Source: Symbiodinium sp. CCMP2592
Taxonomy: Eukaryota; Sar; Dinophyceae; Suessiales; Symbiodiniaceae
Direction: 5' to 3'
Assembly: GCA_905221615.1 (NCBI GenBank)
Contig: CAJNDT010001247.1
Span: forward strand, 336,827 to 400,826
Length of the DNA stretch: 64,000 nucleotides
Shown here: positions 39,770 through 50,373 of the stretch, in pieces
Layout of the letters: the number at the start of each line of letters is the position of its first letter
How positions within the stretch are numbered: position 1 is the first letter of the stretch
Notes under the pieces: generated by a model
Seen by the model: the letters and a program-made list of their open reading frames with translations, nothing else
The model's database searches: none
What the model was told of the DNA's origin: nothing
Made by a program: the position numbers and the translations under genes

Positions 39770-39894
39770 ACCCAGACCCGCGGGAGGATCTAGAAAGTAG
39801 ATCCCCTAATTTGGGGCCCTATACTACTAAGGGTACTTTATAGGAACCCCCATTTAGGGATCTACTTTTTGGATCCTCCCGGGGGTCTGGGTAG
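39770..39894. mobile_element. F1 MITE, best-preserved copy
   Basis: Both arms intact over about 123 bases; a good reference copy of the family. Confidence 0.85.
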
Positions 39895-40225
39895 AGGTTG
39901 AGGGTTTAGGGTTTAGGTGTTTCATCATACAATCTTACAGGGGTTCTGGGTGACACCAGCTCACGGAACCTGGGGCAATGTACAATGCTAGGCTGCAGGG
40001 GTTCCACAGCCCTAGCAGGGGATTTCGGTTCTGAATATAGGGTATGGGTTTAGGGCTACGGCAATAAGGGACCCTAAACACTAAACCCATAGACCCTAAG
40101 GCCCTAAACCCCTTGAGAGTTAGGGTTAGGGGTTTATATAATCTGTCGAGGCCCTGGCTCAAAGTCCAGATTCTCTAAATCCTGAATCCCACACCCCGTG
40201 CAAGTTAGAGAAAATACCGAACCCA

Positions 40226-40362
40226 AGTATCCAAGGGTAAAAGGAAGGACCCTTAACAAGGACTCCTATGTATATACCCTTAATATAGCTATTATATACC
40301 CATCATATAGCACATATTAGGGTAGGGGTCCCCATTAAGGGTCCCTCCTTTTACCCTTTGAT
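40226..40362. mobile_element. F14 MITE
   Basis: Complete F14 copy; an extra right arm (AGGGTCCCTCCTTTTCC) lies at 40440. Confidence 0.75.
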
Positions 40363-40497
40363 TCGAACCCTAAACCCTATAGATAGATCCCTTTAAAGGG
40401 ACCCTTATAGATCCCTTTAAAGGAACCCTAAGAGCGTAAGGGTCCCTCCTTTTCCCCTTTGAAAGTAAACGACCCTCCAGTCGGATCCTTTTTGCAG

Positions 40498-40640
40498 GGG
40501 TTCTCGGTTCTTCAAAGGGGAAAAGGAGGGAAGCTTAATGGGGACCCCTACCCTATAATGGGGCTATATACTGGGTATATAATAGCTAAGTTAAGGGTTT
40601 GCACCTAGGGGTCCTTATTAAGGGTCCCTCCTTTTACCAT
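40498..40640. mobile_element. F14 MITE
   Basis: Complete F14 copy in the opposite orientation. Confidence 0.75.
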
Positions 40641-40670
40641 TGGAGTTCTGAGTTTAGGGTCTGGGGGTTT

Positions 40671-41075
40671 ACTTGGAGGATCATGGGACTTAGTGATTAT
40701 AAGGTTTACTTGGAGGGTCGGGGGACTTAGTAAGTAGGTAGTAAGTAGACTTATAAGTACCCTAAAAGGGACCCTACATAGGGGTTATGGTGCTTATAAG
40801 TCCCTAAAATAACCAGTTACTAAGTCCCCCGACCCTCCAAGTAGGGACTTAGAGACTTAGTAATTATCAGGGTTATAAGTACCTTAATTGGATATACAAG
40901 TAATTCTACCTAGTATTTGCTTAAGAAACCCGCAAAAAATAAAAATAATAATCCCTATATTACCCCCATAAGGAATAGATTTTTTATTTTTTGGGGGTTC
41001 TTAAGCAAATCGTAGCTACGTATAGTTACCTGAATTAACAACCCTAGCTACTAGGTCCCATGAACCTTTAAGTAG
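40671..41075. mobile_element. F3 MITE containing F2 and F12
   Basis: F3 arms at 40671-40696 and 41017-41075 enclose a complete F2 copy (40699-40843) and a complete F12 copy (40913-41016). Confidence 0.85.
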
Positions 41076-41095
41076 GGTTAGGGGTTTAATGTTAC

Positions 41096-41225
41096 ATGTC
41101 GGACGCAGCGCCCCAGGCCTCTCCACAGCTGAGGGCTGGACGGCGTAGAGTCGTTGTCCGGCCCCTCCTCCAAGCAAGAGGCAAGCAACAAGCACAAGAA
41201 TGCATAAGCCCAAGTATTCCAATAT
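41096..41225 (-). CDS. Exon with signal-type hydrophobic helix
   Basis: Minus strand, after GATCTAG and before GTAACATT, 43 codons. It reads YLGLCILVLVACLLLGGGAG, a signal peptide or membrane anchor, then QRLYAVQPSAVERPGALRPT. An alternative frame is open. The family is unknown. Confidence 0.45.
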
Positions 41226-41244
41226 CTAGATCAAGCAAGGAATA

Positions 41245-41340
41245 TACCTTGAATAAGTATCCTTGAGGTGTGCAAAGAAAACTCCTCAAATCAGGGGTAT
41301 CCTCGAAGTGTTCACAGAAAACTCCTCAAATAAGGGGTTC
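41245..41340. repeat. Tandem duplication of about 43 bp
   Basis: The segment CAAAGAAAACTCCTCAAAT / CACAGAAAACTCCTCAAAT with flanking GTATCCT is repeated twice. Confidence 0.75.
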
Positions 41341-41378
41341 TGGAAAAGATTATGCATCAATCGCCAAACATCCTTGCT

Positions 41379-41483
41379 TAAGGGCTGAGTACCCTAGCCC
41401 TGAAAATACTCACCTTTTCTGTGATGGTTGGATTATACCATGGGATCACCAAAAGGTGAAAGGTTACCTACTCAGCTACTAAG
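41379..41483. mobile_element. F5 MITE
   Basis: Complete F5 copy. Confidence 0.75.
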
Positions 41484-41867
41484 CTTCTGCCATGTTCCAT
41501 ATTTCTGGCGCTCACAACTCTCCCTTGGTGGGTGCAGGGTTTACTTAGGTTGCCATAGAACCATGATGAACATGTGAGCTTCATATCCCCGTAGAGTTCT
41601 ATTGTACTCAAAGTCAAAATGAGTAAGACTGATCCCTAAGAACCCTGCGAAAGCCATATTAAGACTAAATGTGCAAGACACTGGTTTTGCAGACTCTACA
41701 CTGAGTGACCTTGGTAAGGAAGGTCAGGGAGTAAGACTGAATGATCCCTCAATTAGCAATTACCCTGAAGTTTAGGGTTTGGCTCCTGAGCAATCAGCTG
41801 CTGCGTGACGTCCTGCCCCGCGGCAGGCCTGGACATGTCTGGCTCTTTAAAGGGATCTGTGGAGGAT
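41484..41867. other. No gene seen
   Basis: Unique-looking sequence with frequent stops in all frames and no inverted repeat. Confidence 0.5.
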
Positions 41868-41987
41868 CTACTTAAAGGATCATGGGACTTAGTAAGTATA
41901 TAGGGTTACGAGTACCTTACTTGGGGTTATAAGTATAGTTATCTTAATTAGAAGCCCAGCTACTAAGTCCCATGACCCTTTATGTAG
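41868..41987. mobile_element. F3 MITE
   Basis: Complete F3 copy. Confidence 0.75.
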
Positions 41988-42321
41988 AAGGGGTTTAGGG
42001 GTCTAGAGTTTGGGGTTCGGGGTTTTGGGTTTGGAGTTGAGGCTTTAGAACGATTAGGGCTTAGGGCTTAATAGGGTTTAAGGGTTTAGGATGGTCTAGG
42101 GTCTAGGGTTGAGGCCTTGGAGTTCAGAGTGGGTTTAAATCCAGGCTTGTTATAGGGTTGTGTAGAGATTTACGGAGGGCTTTTGGTGGTTGATGTGGCG
42201 TTTATAAGGTGTACCTTGTCGGGATTCATGTCTGTGCCGGCCCAAGCAAGTTTCGGGGGTTTAGGGTCTCATCAAGCAACAGGGCGGGGGCGAGTATCCC
42301 CTTTCCTCTGGCATGTGGCTG

Positions 42322-42476
42322 CTTACTTGGGACCTAGCAACTCGGGTTAATAATTAAGGTAACTATACTTATCATTACTTATAACCCCAACCAAGGTACC
42401 TATAACCTTACTTACTAAGCCCCATGATCCTAAAAAGGTAGACCCTGAAGTTACTAAGTCCCATGATCCTCCAAGT
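42322..42476. mobile_element. F3 MITE
   Basis: F3 copy with a duplicated right end (AAGTCCCATGATCCT twice). Confidence 0.7.
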
Positions 42477-42525
42477 AGGGCCAGGGTTTCGCGCCAGACT
42501 TGCGAGATGCCACGGGCTTTGTGTT

Positions 42526-42626
42526 TAATGTAGGAACCTGATTAAGAGACCTTGGGCCTTCATTAGGGTTCCTGATATGAATCCTACTATTTTAGGGGTT
42601 AGTTATTAGGGTCAGGGTTTCTTAAT
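42526..42626. mobile_element. F13 MITE, possible intron
   Basis: Complete F13 copy. On minus its end GTCGGAACC supplies GT directly after the open frame SELAKVPSHEAKGN, and ACAAAG lies beyond its other end. Confidence 0.7.
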
Positions 42627-42847
42627 CAGGTTCCGACATTCCCCTTTGCTTCGTGGCTCGGGACCTTCGCGAGTTCTGATGTTCGATGCCTTGTCGTTCC
42701 CCCTGATTTTTGGGTTTGGGGCTGAGGCTTTAGTGTCCTCGTGGTAGCAGTTTTACTGAAGCCGCTGCATGCTTTAAACCGCACGAAAAGAGTGTCAACA
42801 GTGTAGCAGCTCCAAAGGTTCGAGATAGCCTGACAATGCGTATTCAA
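42627..42847 (-). CDS. Possible exon adjoining F13
   Basis: Minus frame with GGTTRHRTSELAKVPSHEAK up to the F13 boundary; a second minus frame (KIRGNDKASNIRTREGPEP) and a plus frame are also open. Confidence 0.3.
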
Positions 42848-43204
42848 GAGGAGTAAGAAAGAATGGCAAAATTGTAGAATGCGCCTTGGTCAACGACACC
42901 AGAATCCCTCCCGAAACAAAGTCCAATCTAACAAAAAAATCGGGGGTTCCGGGTCTTACAGAAATCCTGCACTCCGAGACCCTCACCCAAGTGCTCGGAT
43001 GCTGCTGTGCCCTAAATCCAACCAGAAAACCGTAATCCCTCAACACTAAAACTCCAAAGACCCTCAATTTAATTGTTGGTATTCAGGGTATAGTAGAGGG
43101 AAGTGGGGGGGGGGGGTAGAAAAAAAACACTCAACACCAAGAGTAAGAGGCCAAACCTAAACTATAACCAAGTTGAACAATAAATCCTTAAGCCCTTAAC
43201 TTCC

Positions 43205-43350
43205 CTCGACTCGGAAAACCCTATCACTTGCTGGGCTCTCTGGCTTGTTCTTTCGGCGCTTGGTGGTATCCTTCGGCGACAGGCTTTTGCTCATGGGCTT
43301 CAGGGGCTTGGGACTTGTTCGGGCCCAGGGTTTCGGGTGTCAGGTTAAGG
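43205..43350 (-). CDS. Possible exon, strand uncertain
   Basis: Minus frame with QAPEAHEQKPVAEGYHQAPK then EQAREPSK and TGA. The plus strand is also open with a hydrophobic frame (GLFFRRLVVSFGDRLLLMGF) of high G/C third positions before GTTAAG. Confidence 0.35.
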
Positions 43351-43551
43351 GTTTACGGATTTAAGGATTAAGGATTTAGGGCTTTAGGGTTTAAGGGCTG
43401 AGGGTCATGAGTCAAAGGCTTCAGGGACTGTCGGACTTAGCGATAAGCAGTTGCTCATAGCAGTTAAAAGTCTGGACCACACAAAGCGTTTGAAGTTGGC
43501 GAGGTTTTAATCGATTTTTGCACAACCCGGAGACTCTATTTTCCCTTAAGG

Positions 43552-43712
43552 AAGGAATACCTAGGGTCACTTTAAGGGATCTAACAGGGTTCAGGGTTTA
43601 AGTGATTCTACTACCCCTCAATTAAGGAATACACAGTAAATATCATATTAGCAATCCTGCCATATTTTAGGGCATATTGCTGAATTCAGGGATATTGGAG
43701 TCTCTGGGTTCT
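43552..43712. mobile_element. F15 MITE, diverged
   Basis: Recognisable by TTAAGGAAGGAATAC and GGGATATTGGAGTCTCTGGG. Confidence 0.55.
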
Positions 43713-43823
43713 GGCTTGCGCAAGGGGCCCCAAGAAAACGTCCTACAGATTGACGCTGACAGCAGAAGTTGCTGCCCTGGGCCTAATTTGAGGCCAAAGT
43801 ATGCTACTTTACTTCGAGGCTGG

Positions 43824-43912
43824 AAATGCTACTCCCCAAAAGGTTAACCCTTTCAACTATGGTCAGATTATATGAGCCCCAAACGGTTAAAGGTTACCTA
43901 CTCAGCTGCTAC
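43824..43912. mobile_element. F5 MITE
   Basis: Nearly complete F5 copy; left TIR degraded. Confidence 0.7.
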
Positions 43913-44168
43913 GTTTAAGGCCAAAGTATATACTATTTGGGTACATGGGCCTTTCGGGTGAAGGCAATAAGCGATACTGATGGCAGCCTAAACTGCATGA
44001 AAAACATGTTGTAAGTCGTTTGCTCTGAAGTTGCACCTTAATCCAGTATCGTTTGGTTGAGAGATAAACGTATGGGAGCATGCCATAAAGCATCTCATGT
44101 GCTTAAAAGTTGAACCTTAATCCAATGTCGTCGGGCTCGCGCTTCAAACGTATGGGAGCATGCCTTAA

Positions 44169-44300
44169 AGCACCTCGTTTGCTAGGATACCCAGTAACCC
44201 AAGAATAGAAAGGCCTCTCTTTTTGGTATTGGGTAACTTTATAAGGAACCTAGGACTACAAAAAGGGAATAAGGGTACTACTGGGCATCCTAGTTTGCTT
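44169..44300. mobile_element. F11 MITE, diverged
   Basis: F11-like palindrome with GCCTCTCTTTTTGG. Confidence 0.6.
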
Positions 44301-44329
44301 GGTGTCACGATTCCTTTAACTTTTTCACA

Positions 44330-44676
44330 AGAGAATAATAGGTTCTGCGACTCAACAGAAGAGCTACAAGTGGGGCGGGGGGCCCATAGCTGCAAACTTG
44401 ACGAAACCAGGCTTGACTTGTCAACTATCGCTAAGGGCTTTCATGAAAGGCTTCGAGATCATACAATCTTGCACTTGAAGGGTCCTCCACTCCCATCCGC
44501 GCGAAAAACGCATACTTCGAGAGCAAGCGCGCCTCAGCCACAAATGTGCTGCGGTGCGTGAGCTAGAAAAAGCTAGCCATGCCTGCGCGGTAGTACTACA
44601 TGCCGGAGAAGCAGAAGGGAGCCGAATAAAGGCCCAAACATGCTGGGATCCTCGTTATAACGACCCCAGATCCTAA
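44330..44676 (+). CDS. Helical protein exon with a possible frame break
   Basis: Plus strand. The frame from 44330 reads STEELQVGRGAHSCKLDETR and LDLSTIAKGFHERLRDHTIL; from 44481 another frame runs 64 codons to TAA: HPREKRILREQARLSHKCAA, VRELEKASHACAVVLHAGEA. The second begins after TTGAAG with G, so it may be a separate exon, or the two may be one frame broken by one extra G in the GGG run at 44480-44482. It looks like a charged helical protein. No family is recognised. Confidence 0.5.
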
Positions 44677-44799
44677 ACACCCCTAAGCCCTTAAACCCTA
44701 AACCTACCCACCCCACTAACAAAGAGAACTCTGAGTTGAAGAAATCCCAACAAAACTTTAAAGACTGAAGATCACTTACTCAGGCACTTAACCGGTGTA

Positions 44800-44945
44800 T
44801 GGTTTACCTTGGGCACTGTCACTGTCCCCAGACAGTAACATTCCATAATAAAGGCTACTGTCGAGGGCCTCATTATATCTCTATCTTATGAAACTGAGAC
44901 CCACCTGCTATTGAATGGGGACAGTACCCTGAGAGTCTCTACTGC
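44800..44945. repeat. Palindromic segment
   Basis: ACTGTCCCCAGACAGTA and GAATGGGGACAGTACC lie as loose inverted repeats. Single copy, no gene. Confidence 0.45.
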
Positions 44946-45309
44946 AACTCTTTTGCGGACTTAACGACATTCTTGCTTAAGACCCGAGAAGGTAACCTCA
45001 ACAAGGAAACGCAGATGGAGACTGGAAGTAGGGTCTTCTGAGGGCCATACTATACGGGCCTTAATCATGATTACCTATGCCAATTTTTGGGGGGTTCCGA
45101 TTATATAAAAAGGGGAGCAGAATATCCCCAAACCCTATTCTATGTATTCATTAACATCGCGGTTCTTGTATTCCAAACCTCCATGTACTCTATGGGTTTA
45201 TATCCAAGTCCAAAGCTCTAAGTTCTGGTTTGACGATTTATAGATACAATATAGGGATTCGAGTGTCTCCTGTCTCCACCATAAAACCCAAACCCCAAAC
45301 CCTGAGACC

Positions 45310-45442
45310 CTAAAAACTAAACCCAGAACTAAACCCGAAACCTTACACCGTGACGGGCAGTCGTCCAAGAGCATGTCGCACCATACTGCTCCGACTTCAT
45401 AGGCTAAGGTGTTGAAAAAGACTTTGTAGCCTGACCTACATC
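45310..45442 (-). CDS. Possible further exon downstream
   Basis: After CAACACCTTAG a minus frame reads YEVGAVWCDMLLDDCPS or, one base shifted, KSEQYGATCSWTTARH, before GTGTAAGG. Confidence 0.35.
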
Positions 45443-45542
45443 CAGGGCTTCGCAACCCTTGTCACCAGCCATCCAGCCATAGCTCGCGTCGGCGTTAACC
45501 CAAGGCCCTGCGTCCCAAGCGCCATGCGAGCATTAATTTTAC

Positions 45543-46436
45543 CCAAAGGGCTTGCGCCTGCTGCTCGTCCTGTTCAGCCTTACGAGCAGCTTCCTGACGC
45601 AACAGCAGCTGAATAAACAGCCGCTTCTGCGCATGGAACCATCTGATTGCCTACTACCAAAGTTAGGCCGCACTCGGGTGGTTTGCCACTACCCGAGGCA
45701 GCCAGCAAATCGGAGATGTCGCCGCTGTCGCCGTGAGCGCCCGGTTTCTATCTTTGGCCAAGGTGGCTGAGCCGAAAAGGGCATCGGGGGTCGGAATCTA
45801 GAGAGCCTGTCTGTGCATACTCATGCAATCGGCACCATATGCGGGCTAAACCAGCGCAGATCCCCAATAAGAAGGACGAAGGACAAATCCAGCTCGTGTC
45901 CATGACATGTCGGATCGGTTCCCACATTCCGCAAGTCGGGCCGAGTGAGGATGTCAAGCTCAGATAGGGCTACGGATCTGGGTACCTATAAACAGTAATA
46001 TAGCGGAAAGTCGGGGTTCCATGAAGTAGGAAGACAATAAGAATAACGAGGTCTGGGTAAATATCCCCTACATAGGTATTCAGGAACCTCTGGGTCAGAA
46101 AAGTTGCAAGGGCAAGTTTGCCTAACATAGTAGCCTCAATACTTGGCATAGGGTCTGGGGGTATCTGTAGTATAGCTACACGACTAATGTGGGTGGTTGT
46201 CAAAATTCTGGTCCCTTTTGGGGTCCCTGATATAGTACGGCACCTAGTATTTAGGGTACCCAACAAGGGGCCATAATTTTGACAACCACCCATGTCGGCA
46301 CCTTCTGTATTTCTGTCTGGCTCGCTCCTGTGGCCCGGCAGCTTACGAAAGTAAACGGCGCATCCGAAGCGTCCGCGAACACTGAAGGCGAAAGCCTGGA
46401 AAGTGTGCATGTCGTCGTACAGAAAACCATGCACAG
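45543..46436 (-). CDS. Three-exon gene fragment, unknown product
   Basis: Minus exons 46436-46302 (after ATTCGCAG, before GTGCCG), 45969-45836 (after CCGTAG, before GTGCCG) and 45626-45543 (after CATGCGCAG, before GTAAAA). Phases fit at both joins (1, then 0). They read DDMHTFQAFAFSVRGRFGCA, LTRPDLRNVGTDPTCHGHEL with LSFVLLIGDLRWFSPHM, and KRLFIQLLLRQEAARKAEQD, a helical last part. All have 60-70% G/C third positions. The first intron carries F6. A further open frame, DASYGWMAGDKGCEALD, lies downstream at about 45440-45520. No domain is recognised. Confidence 0.6.
46188..46293. mobile_element. F6 MITE in an intron
   Basis: Complete F6 copy, starting six bases into the first intron of the minus gene. 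Confidence 0.8.
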
Positions 46437-46920
46437 CTGCGAATTCTCAAAACAACAAATCTTCTAAACCAAACACCCCAAGCCTTAATAGCCATGCATA
46501 GCCCTGCACACCAAACCTGACAGCCCTTTAACAAACTCACTAACGCAGGGCACTCAAGCGTGTAACACCTACACCAAGAATCCCACAATCCGCATGACCG
46601 ACATGCAATCCTTAGGGTATTCCAGTATTCACCGTCCTTGACCCATGTTCCAACCTTTCGGAGTTCAGGGAGCATCATCAACCCCTACACTTGCAGCCCT
46701 AAACCTAAATCCACTCACCCCTAAGCCTAAAGCGACCTAAACCCTAAACTCCATATGGTCAGCCTTGAAAGACCCAAAGAGGTCTCCTGCAGAGTCTCCA
46801 AAACGCCCTTTTGTAAAATCTCCTCAAATCCCACGCCCTAAAACCCTAAACCCCAAAACCCCAAACCCAAAACCGAAAATTAAACCCTTCAGTTACAACT
46901 CTAAACCCTAAACCCTTTAG

Positions 46921-47230
46921 TTAAAACTTGGTCCAAGTGCGAAGGGTCCGAACTCCATCCACACCCTCAGGGCATCTTTGCGGATTTCCTGCAGGTTTGG
47001 GCTTCGAATGTTCGGGATTTGGGTGAGACCATAGGCCGTAGAAAGTTTGGGGTTTGCATGGCCGAGAGAGTTTAGGGTGTGTAGAGTTTAGGGTTGTTGC
47101 TCCGGTGTTTTGGGGGCTGTTGAAGGGTGCAGGGTCTGCAGGGTCTACGAGGCAGGCCACTCTGTGAAGCCGGTCTACGGCCCTGTCCCGACGGAACTCC
47201 ACCAGAACGAGTGCTTATCCTAAACAAAAA
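46921..47230 (-). CDS. Possible exon in two frames
   Basis: Minus 47110-47210 reads FRRDRAVDRLHRVACLVDPA or, shifted, RSGGVPSGQGRRPASQSGLP after TTTAG with G. The remainder is degenerate telomere text. Confidence 0.3.
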
Positions 47231-47300
47231 TATTCCAAAGCATGAGATGTCACAGGGTCTAGGGCTCATTGTAGGGTTTAGAGTTAGAAGGGTTATAGAC

Positions 47301-47497
47301 TTGAGGGATAAAATGCCTGATGCGACACCTGATCACTGCATCATTTCGCCGATATATCTGCCGGCACGACAGCGCTTTTCGTGACGGAGCCTTGCAGCAG
47401 TGGCAAATATTGGAGGAAGACCATCCGGGGACATTTCTCATGAATTCACGATGCCACTTCCAGTCTCCACGGAGTTCAAGCAGCACATGCTTGCCTC
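47301..47497 (-). CDS. Exon of a Cys-containing multicopy dinoflagellate-type protein
   Basis: Minus exon of 197 nt after TGAG (first base G) and before GTCTAT. It reads LLELRGDWKWHREFMRNVPG then WSSSNICHCCKAPSRKAL. From memory, the GDWKWH...ICxxCxA pattern is frequent in proteins predicted from Symbiodiniaceae genomes, possibly of mobile origin; I cannot verify this here. Plus frames over the same place are shadows. The rest of the protein was not found. Confidence 0.45.
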
Positions 47498-47761
47498 CTC
47501 AGGCATCAGAGAGCCCTCTTTTTTGTATACGCCCTCCCGCCGTTCAATCCATCCGATCAAGATACTCCAAGTTCTCTTGCACTATCGCCATCGTATCCGC
47601 CCCCCCTGCCCGCACTCCTCGGGTTCCCCAGGAGATGGAGAGTGTTTCTCCGTTCGGACGAGGGGCGTTTGTCTCGCGCGTCGTCCAACGCTGCCCTGCC
47701 CGGCAGCTAGTTTGACTGTCTCTGAATACTTAAAGCCAACTCTAAGTCGGTGATGCTGTTT

Positions 47762-47786
47762 CCACATACACACACACACACACACT
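47762..47786. repeat. AC microsatellite
   Basis: ACACACAC run of about 24 bases. Confidence 0.9.
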
Positions 47787-47977
47787 AAGCCCTAATCTTT
47801 AAGACCTAACCGTCCAACCCTTAAGCCGAAACCAGACGGTCATAAACTCCGCTGGAGCCCCTCCAAACTCGGATTTCAGGAAAGGTTCCTAGAACACTTC
47901 CACAATGCCGTCACTTCGTTCACTACAGGAGCCCGGGGAAATAGACCAGGGTTTGGGGATTTCTCTACTATAAAGAT

Positions 47978-48166
47978 ATGAGGCCTTACATAAAGCCCGC
48001 TATATTGACCCACCGGGTGGATCTTGAAGAAAGCCTTCTCTTACTCCGAATAATGCCTTTGTGGGTGTTCTGCTGTGGAGATCCTTTACGGGGCCGTGTA
48101 CCTAGACCCCCAGAAACGTTCCAGAAAGCAGAACCCATAGTTGGGGAACCCATGCTACTAAACTGA
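47978..48166 (+). CDS. Possible small ORF
   Basis: ATG frame of 62 codons: MRPYIKPAILTHRVDLEESL then LLLRIMPLWVFCCGDPLRGR. The 3' part overlaps an F1-like segment, so only the first half may be genuine. Confidence 0.3.
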   Translation: MRPYIKPAILTHRVDLEESLLLLRIMPLWVFCCGDPLRGRVPRPPETFQKAEPIVGEPMLLN

Positions 48167-48328
48167 GCATGGTACTTCAACTACTATAAGTACCTCTAGG
48201 GACATCTACTTTGTGGATCCTCCCCGAGGATCTGGGTAGAGGCTGGAACGGAAAGCTCCATCAGCGCACCTCGAAGCCGTGGATGTATTCGAACTCCACC
48301 AGAAACTCCGGCCTTGAACTTATAGCCC

Positions 48329-48435
48329 TAAGGCTCCATGTACCCATATAGTAGGTACTTAAGCCTTAAAGGGATCCCTATATGGCTACTTTAAGGCCTA
48401 AGTATCTACTATATGGGTACATGGAGCCTTAGGGT
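48329..48435. mobile_element. F10 MITE, well preserved
   Basis: Both arms intact; good reference copy. A related fragment lies at 48465-48565. Confidence 0.85.
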
Positions 48436-48884
48436 AGGGATTTATAGGGTTTACAGGGTACAAGGGTCCATGTAACCAAAAGGGTTCCCCTGAGGGCTCT
48501 TTAAGGGCACCATAAGGGTTCTATTGAGGGTATATACTATCTGGGTACATGGACCCTCAGGACACGGTTCTTGTTAAGCGATTTACCCCAAGTTACGATA
48601 GTGAAAAACTCGCAAGGTTTACTATAGATCCCTAATATGGTAAACCCGAACCTTAAACCCATAAGGGAACCCTTATAGATCCAAGTTATGGTAACTTGAA
48701 CTTGAACTAGAACTCCTTAACAAGAACCTAGATTATACAGGTGGCCTTCAGGCTTTTGACACGGTTCCTCTGTGGTTCATGTAAGAGTTCTATGTTCTAG
48801 GGTTTAAACCCTAAACCCTAAACCCTAAACCCTAAGATGTAGGGGCATTAAGAATTAAACCAGGCTTTTGGGTACACTAAACTG

Positions 48885-48992
48885 TTATGGGGGTTTCCGA
48901 AAATCAGGGGTACAATATTTGGGCGGTCCTTATAATAAGGATCCTACTATTTAGGGTACCATATTAAGGTCCCCTTTTTTCGGAAACTCCCT
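48885..48992. mobile_element. F7 MITE
   Basis: Complete F7 copy. Confidence 0.85.
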
Positions 48993-49137
48993 TATCAGTA
49001 CAACAGTACGTACATAGTAAGAAACCCTAACGAATAATGTACGCAATTGCGCAGGCTTCTGTCTTACAAAGTGGCGGGGCTCTTTCGAACGAGGGCTTCT
49101 GTAGAGGGTCCAGGGCTTTGGGGCTTCAGCTTAGGCA

Positions 49138-49244
49138 TATGGGTGGTTGTCAAAATTATGGTCCCTTTTTGGGTACCCTAAATATTCGGTGCCGTACTAT
49201 AATAAGAAACCCAAAAAGGACCGTAATTTTGACAACCATTCATA
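49138..49244. mobile_element. F6 MITE
   Basis: Complete F6 copy. Confidence 0.85.
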
Positions 49245-49684
49245 TGGTGTGCAGGAAAATGGGGTTCTGTATCATGGCTCTCGGGCTTCTATTTGGCTTT
49301 GGTAAAGGAAACAGAACACCTAATTTGGAAACCTACACTACTGAAGGGTGAATTCTAGCATCCCCCTCAAGGGATCTACTTATTCACAGGGACCCTTGGC
49401 GGGGTAGGGTTCTCCAGTAGCCCCTTAATGATAAGGGTACCCTTTTTCCTGCTATGTGGTTTTAGTAGTGGGGCCCCAAAAGAAAAAGGGCAGAAGGGTT
49501 CTGCTCAGGAGCCTTAATAATTATCTATACTATTGGGGGGTTCCTTGTTAGAGTTAGAATCATTGTATAATGGACCCCAAAGCCTATTCTACTTATTAAG
49601 GCCCCTGCAGTACTACTCAGGAGCCGGATTGTGGAGTTGCTGGATTCAAGAACCCCCGTTACATGCTGAGCAGGAGCTGCAAGT

Positions 49685-49793
49685 ATGGGTGATTGTCAAA
49701 ACTAGGGTCCTTTTTTGGGGGGTCCTTATTATAATACGGCACAAAAAAATTTAGGGTACTGACAAAGGGACCATAATTTTGACAACCACCCAT
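49685..49793. mobile_element. F6 MITE
   Basis: Complete F6 copy with a short insertion (CAAAAAAATT) in the loop. Confidence 0.8.
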
Positions 49794-49974
49794 ATCAGCT
49801 TTTCTGAGCGGTATGCATATTCGCGGCTCTGCATGACTAGTGACTAGTAGCATGAAAGCAATGCGTCATGCGGTCACTTCGAAGCGTTCATTTGCATTCA
49901 TGAAGTGCCAGTCACTCAGTATATAACCGGAAGCTTGCTTGCCCTAAAAGTCTGAGGATGTAACGATGCGGTAG

Positions 49975-50085
49975 AATTTAGAATGTACATAGGGGCCTTA
50001 ATAATTAGAACAGGGTTTTGGGGCCATTATTATACTATAATCGTTGAGGCCCCTATAGTAACAATGCAGTAGAATTTAGAATGTG
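49975..50085. repeat. Element-like inverted and direct repeats
   Basis: CGATGCGGTAGAATTTAGAA recurs at 50063; GGGGCCTTAATAATTAG and its rough inverse lie between. Related text occurs at 45045 and 49510. Confidence 0.5.
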
Positions 50086-50373
50086 CACTCCGCAACCGCT
50101 GGGGCCGGAACAGGATCAGCTCCACGTGGGGAACGTGCCACACCTCCGTCAATAGCTTTGGGCTTAGAAATTGAAATTCAGGGTTGTAGGGTTCCCTTAA
50201 AGGGATCTCTATGGGAGCTCCTTTAAAGGGAACTTTAAGGGATCTATCAGGGGCTTAGGGGGGTTTAGGGTTTAGGGATTCAAGGCTTAGGATTTCGGGG
50301 TTTGGGCTTTAGGGGTCTAGAGGTTTAGGGTTTGGGGGTTTGCATTTGCTGGATTAGGATTAGATGGAGTTAG

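Noticed and set aside
41245..41340. tRNA or other structured RNA gene
   Set aside because: The two similar stems are a simple tandem duplication; no cloverleaf or promoter boxes were found. No tRNA or rRNA was seen anywhere.
45552..45770. Plus-strand frame with a signal-peptide-like start (LLLVLFSLTSSFL)
   Set aside because: It is the antisense of the better-supported minus exon 45626-45543, whose helical LLLRQEAARKAEQ creates the hydrophobic look.
45960..45980. Possible dinoflagellate spliced-leader relic (CCGTAGCC on minus)
   Set aside because: Only about nine bases match before the sequences diverge; a match of this length is expected by chance in a window this size.
46188..46293. Peptides such as CQNYGPFLGTLN and KLEYDYPKP as protein domains
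   Set aside because: They recur because they are translations of palindromic elements F6 and F9, not because of a shared protein family.
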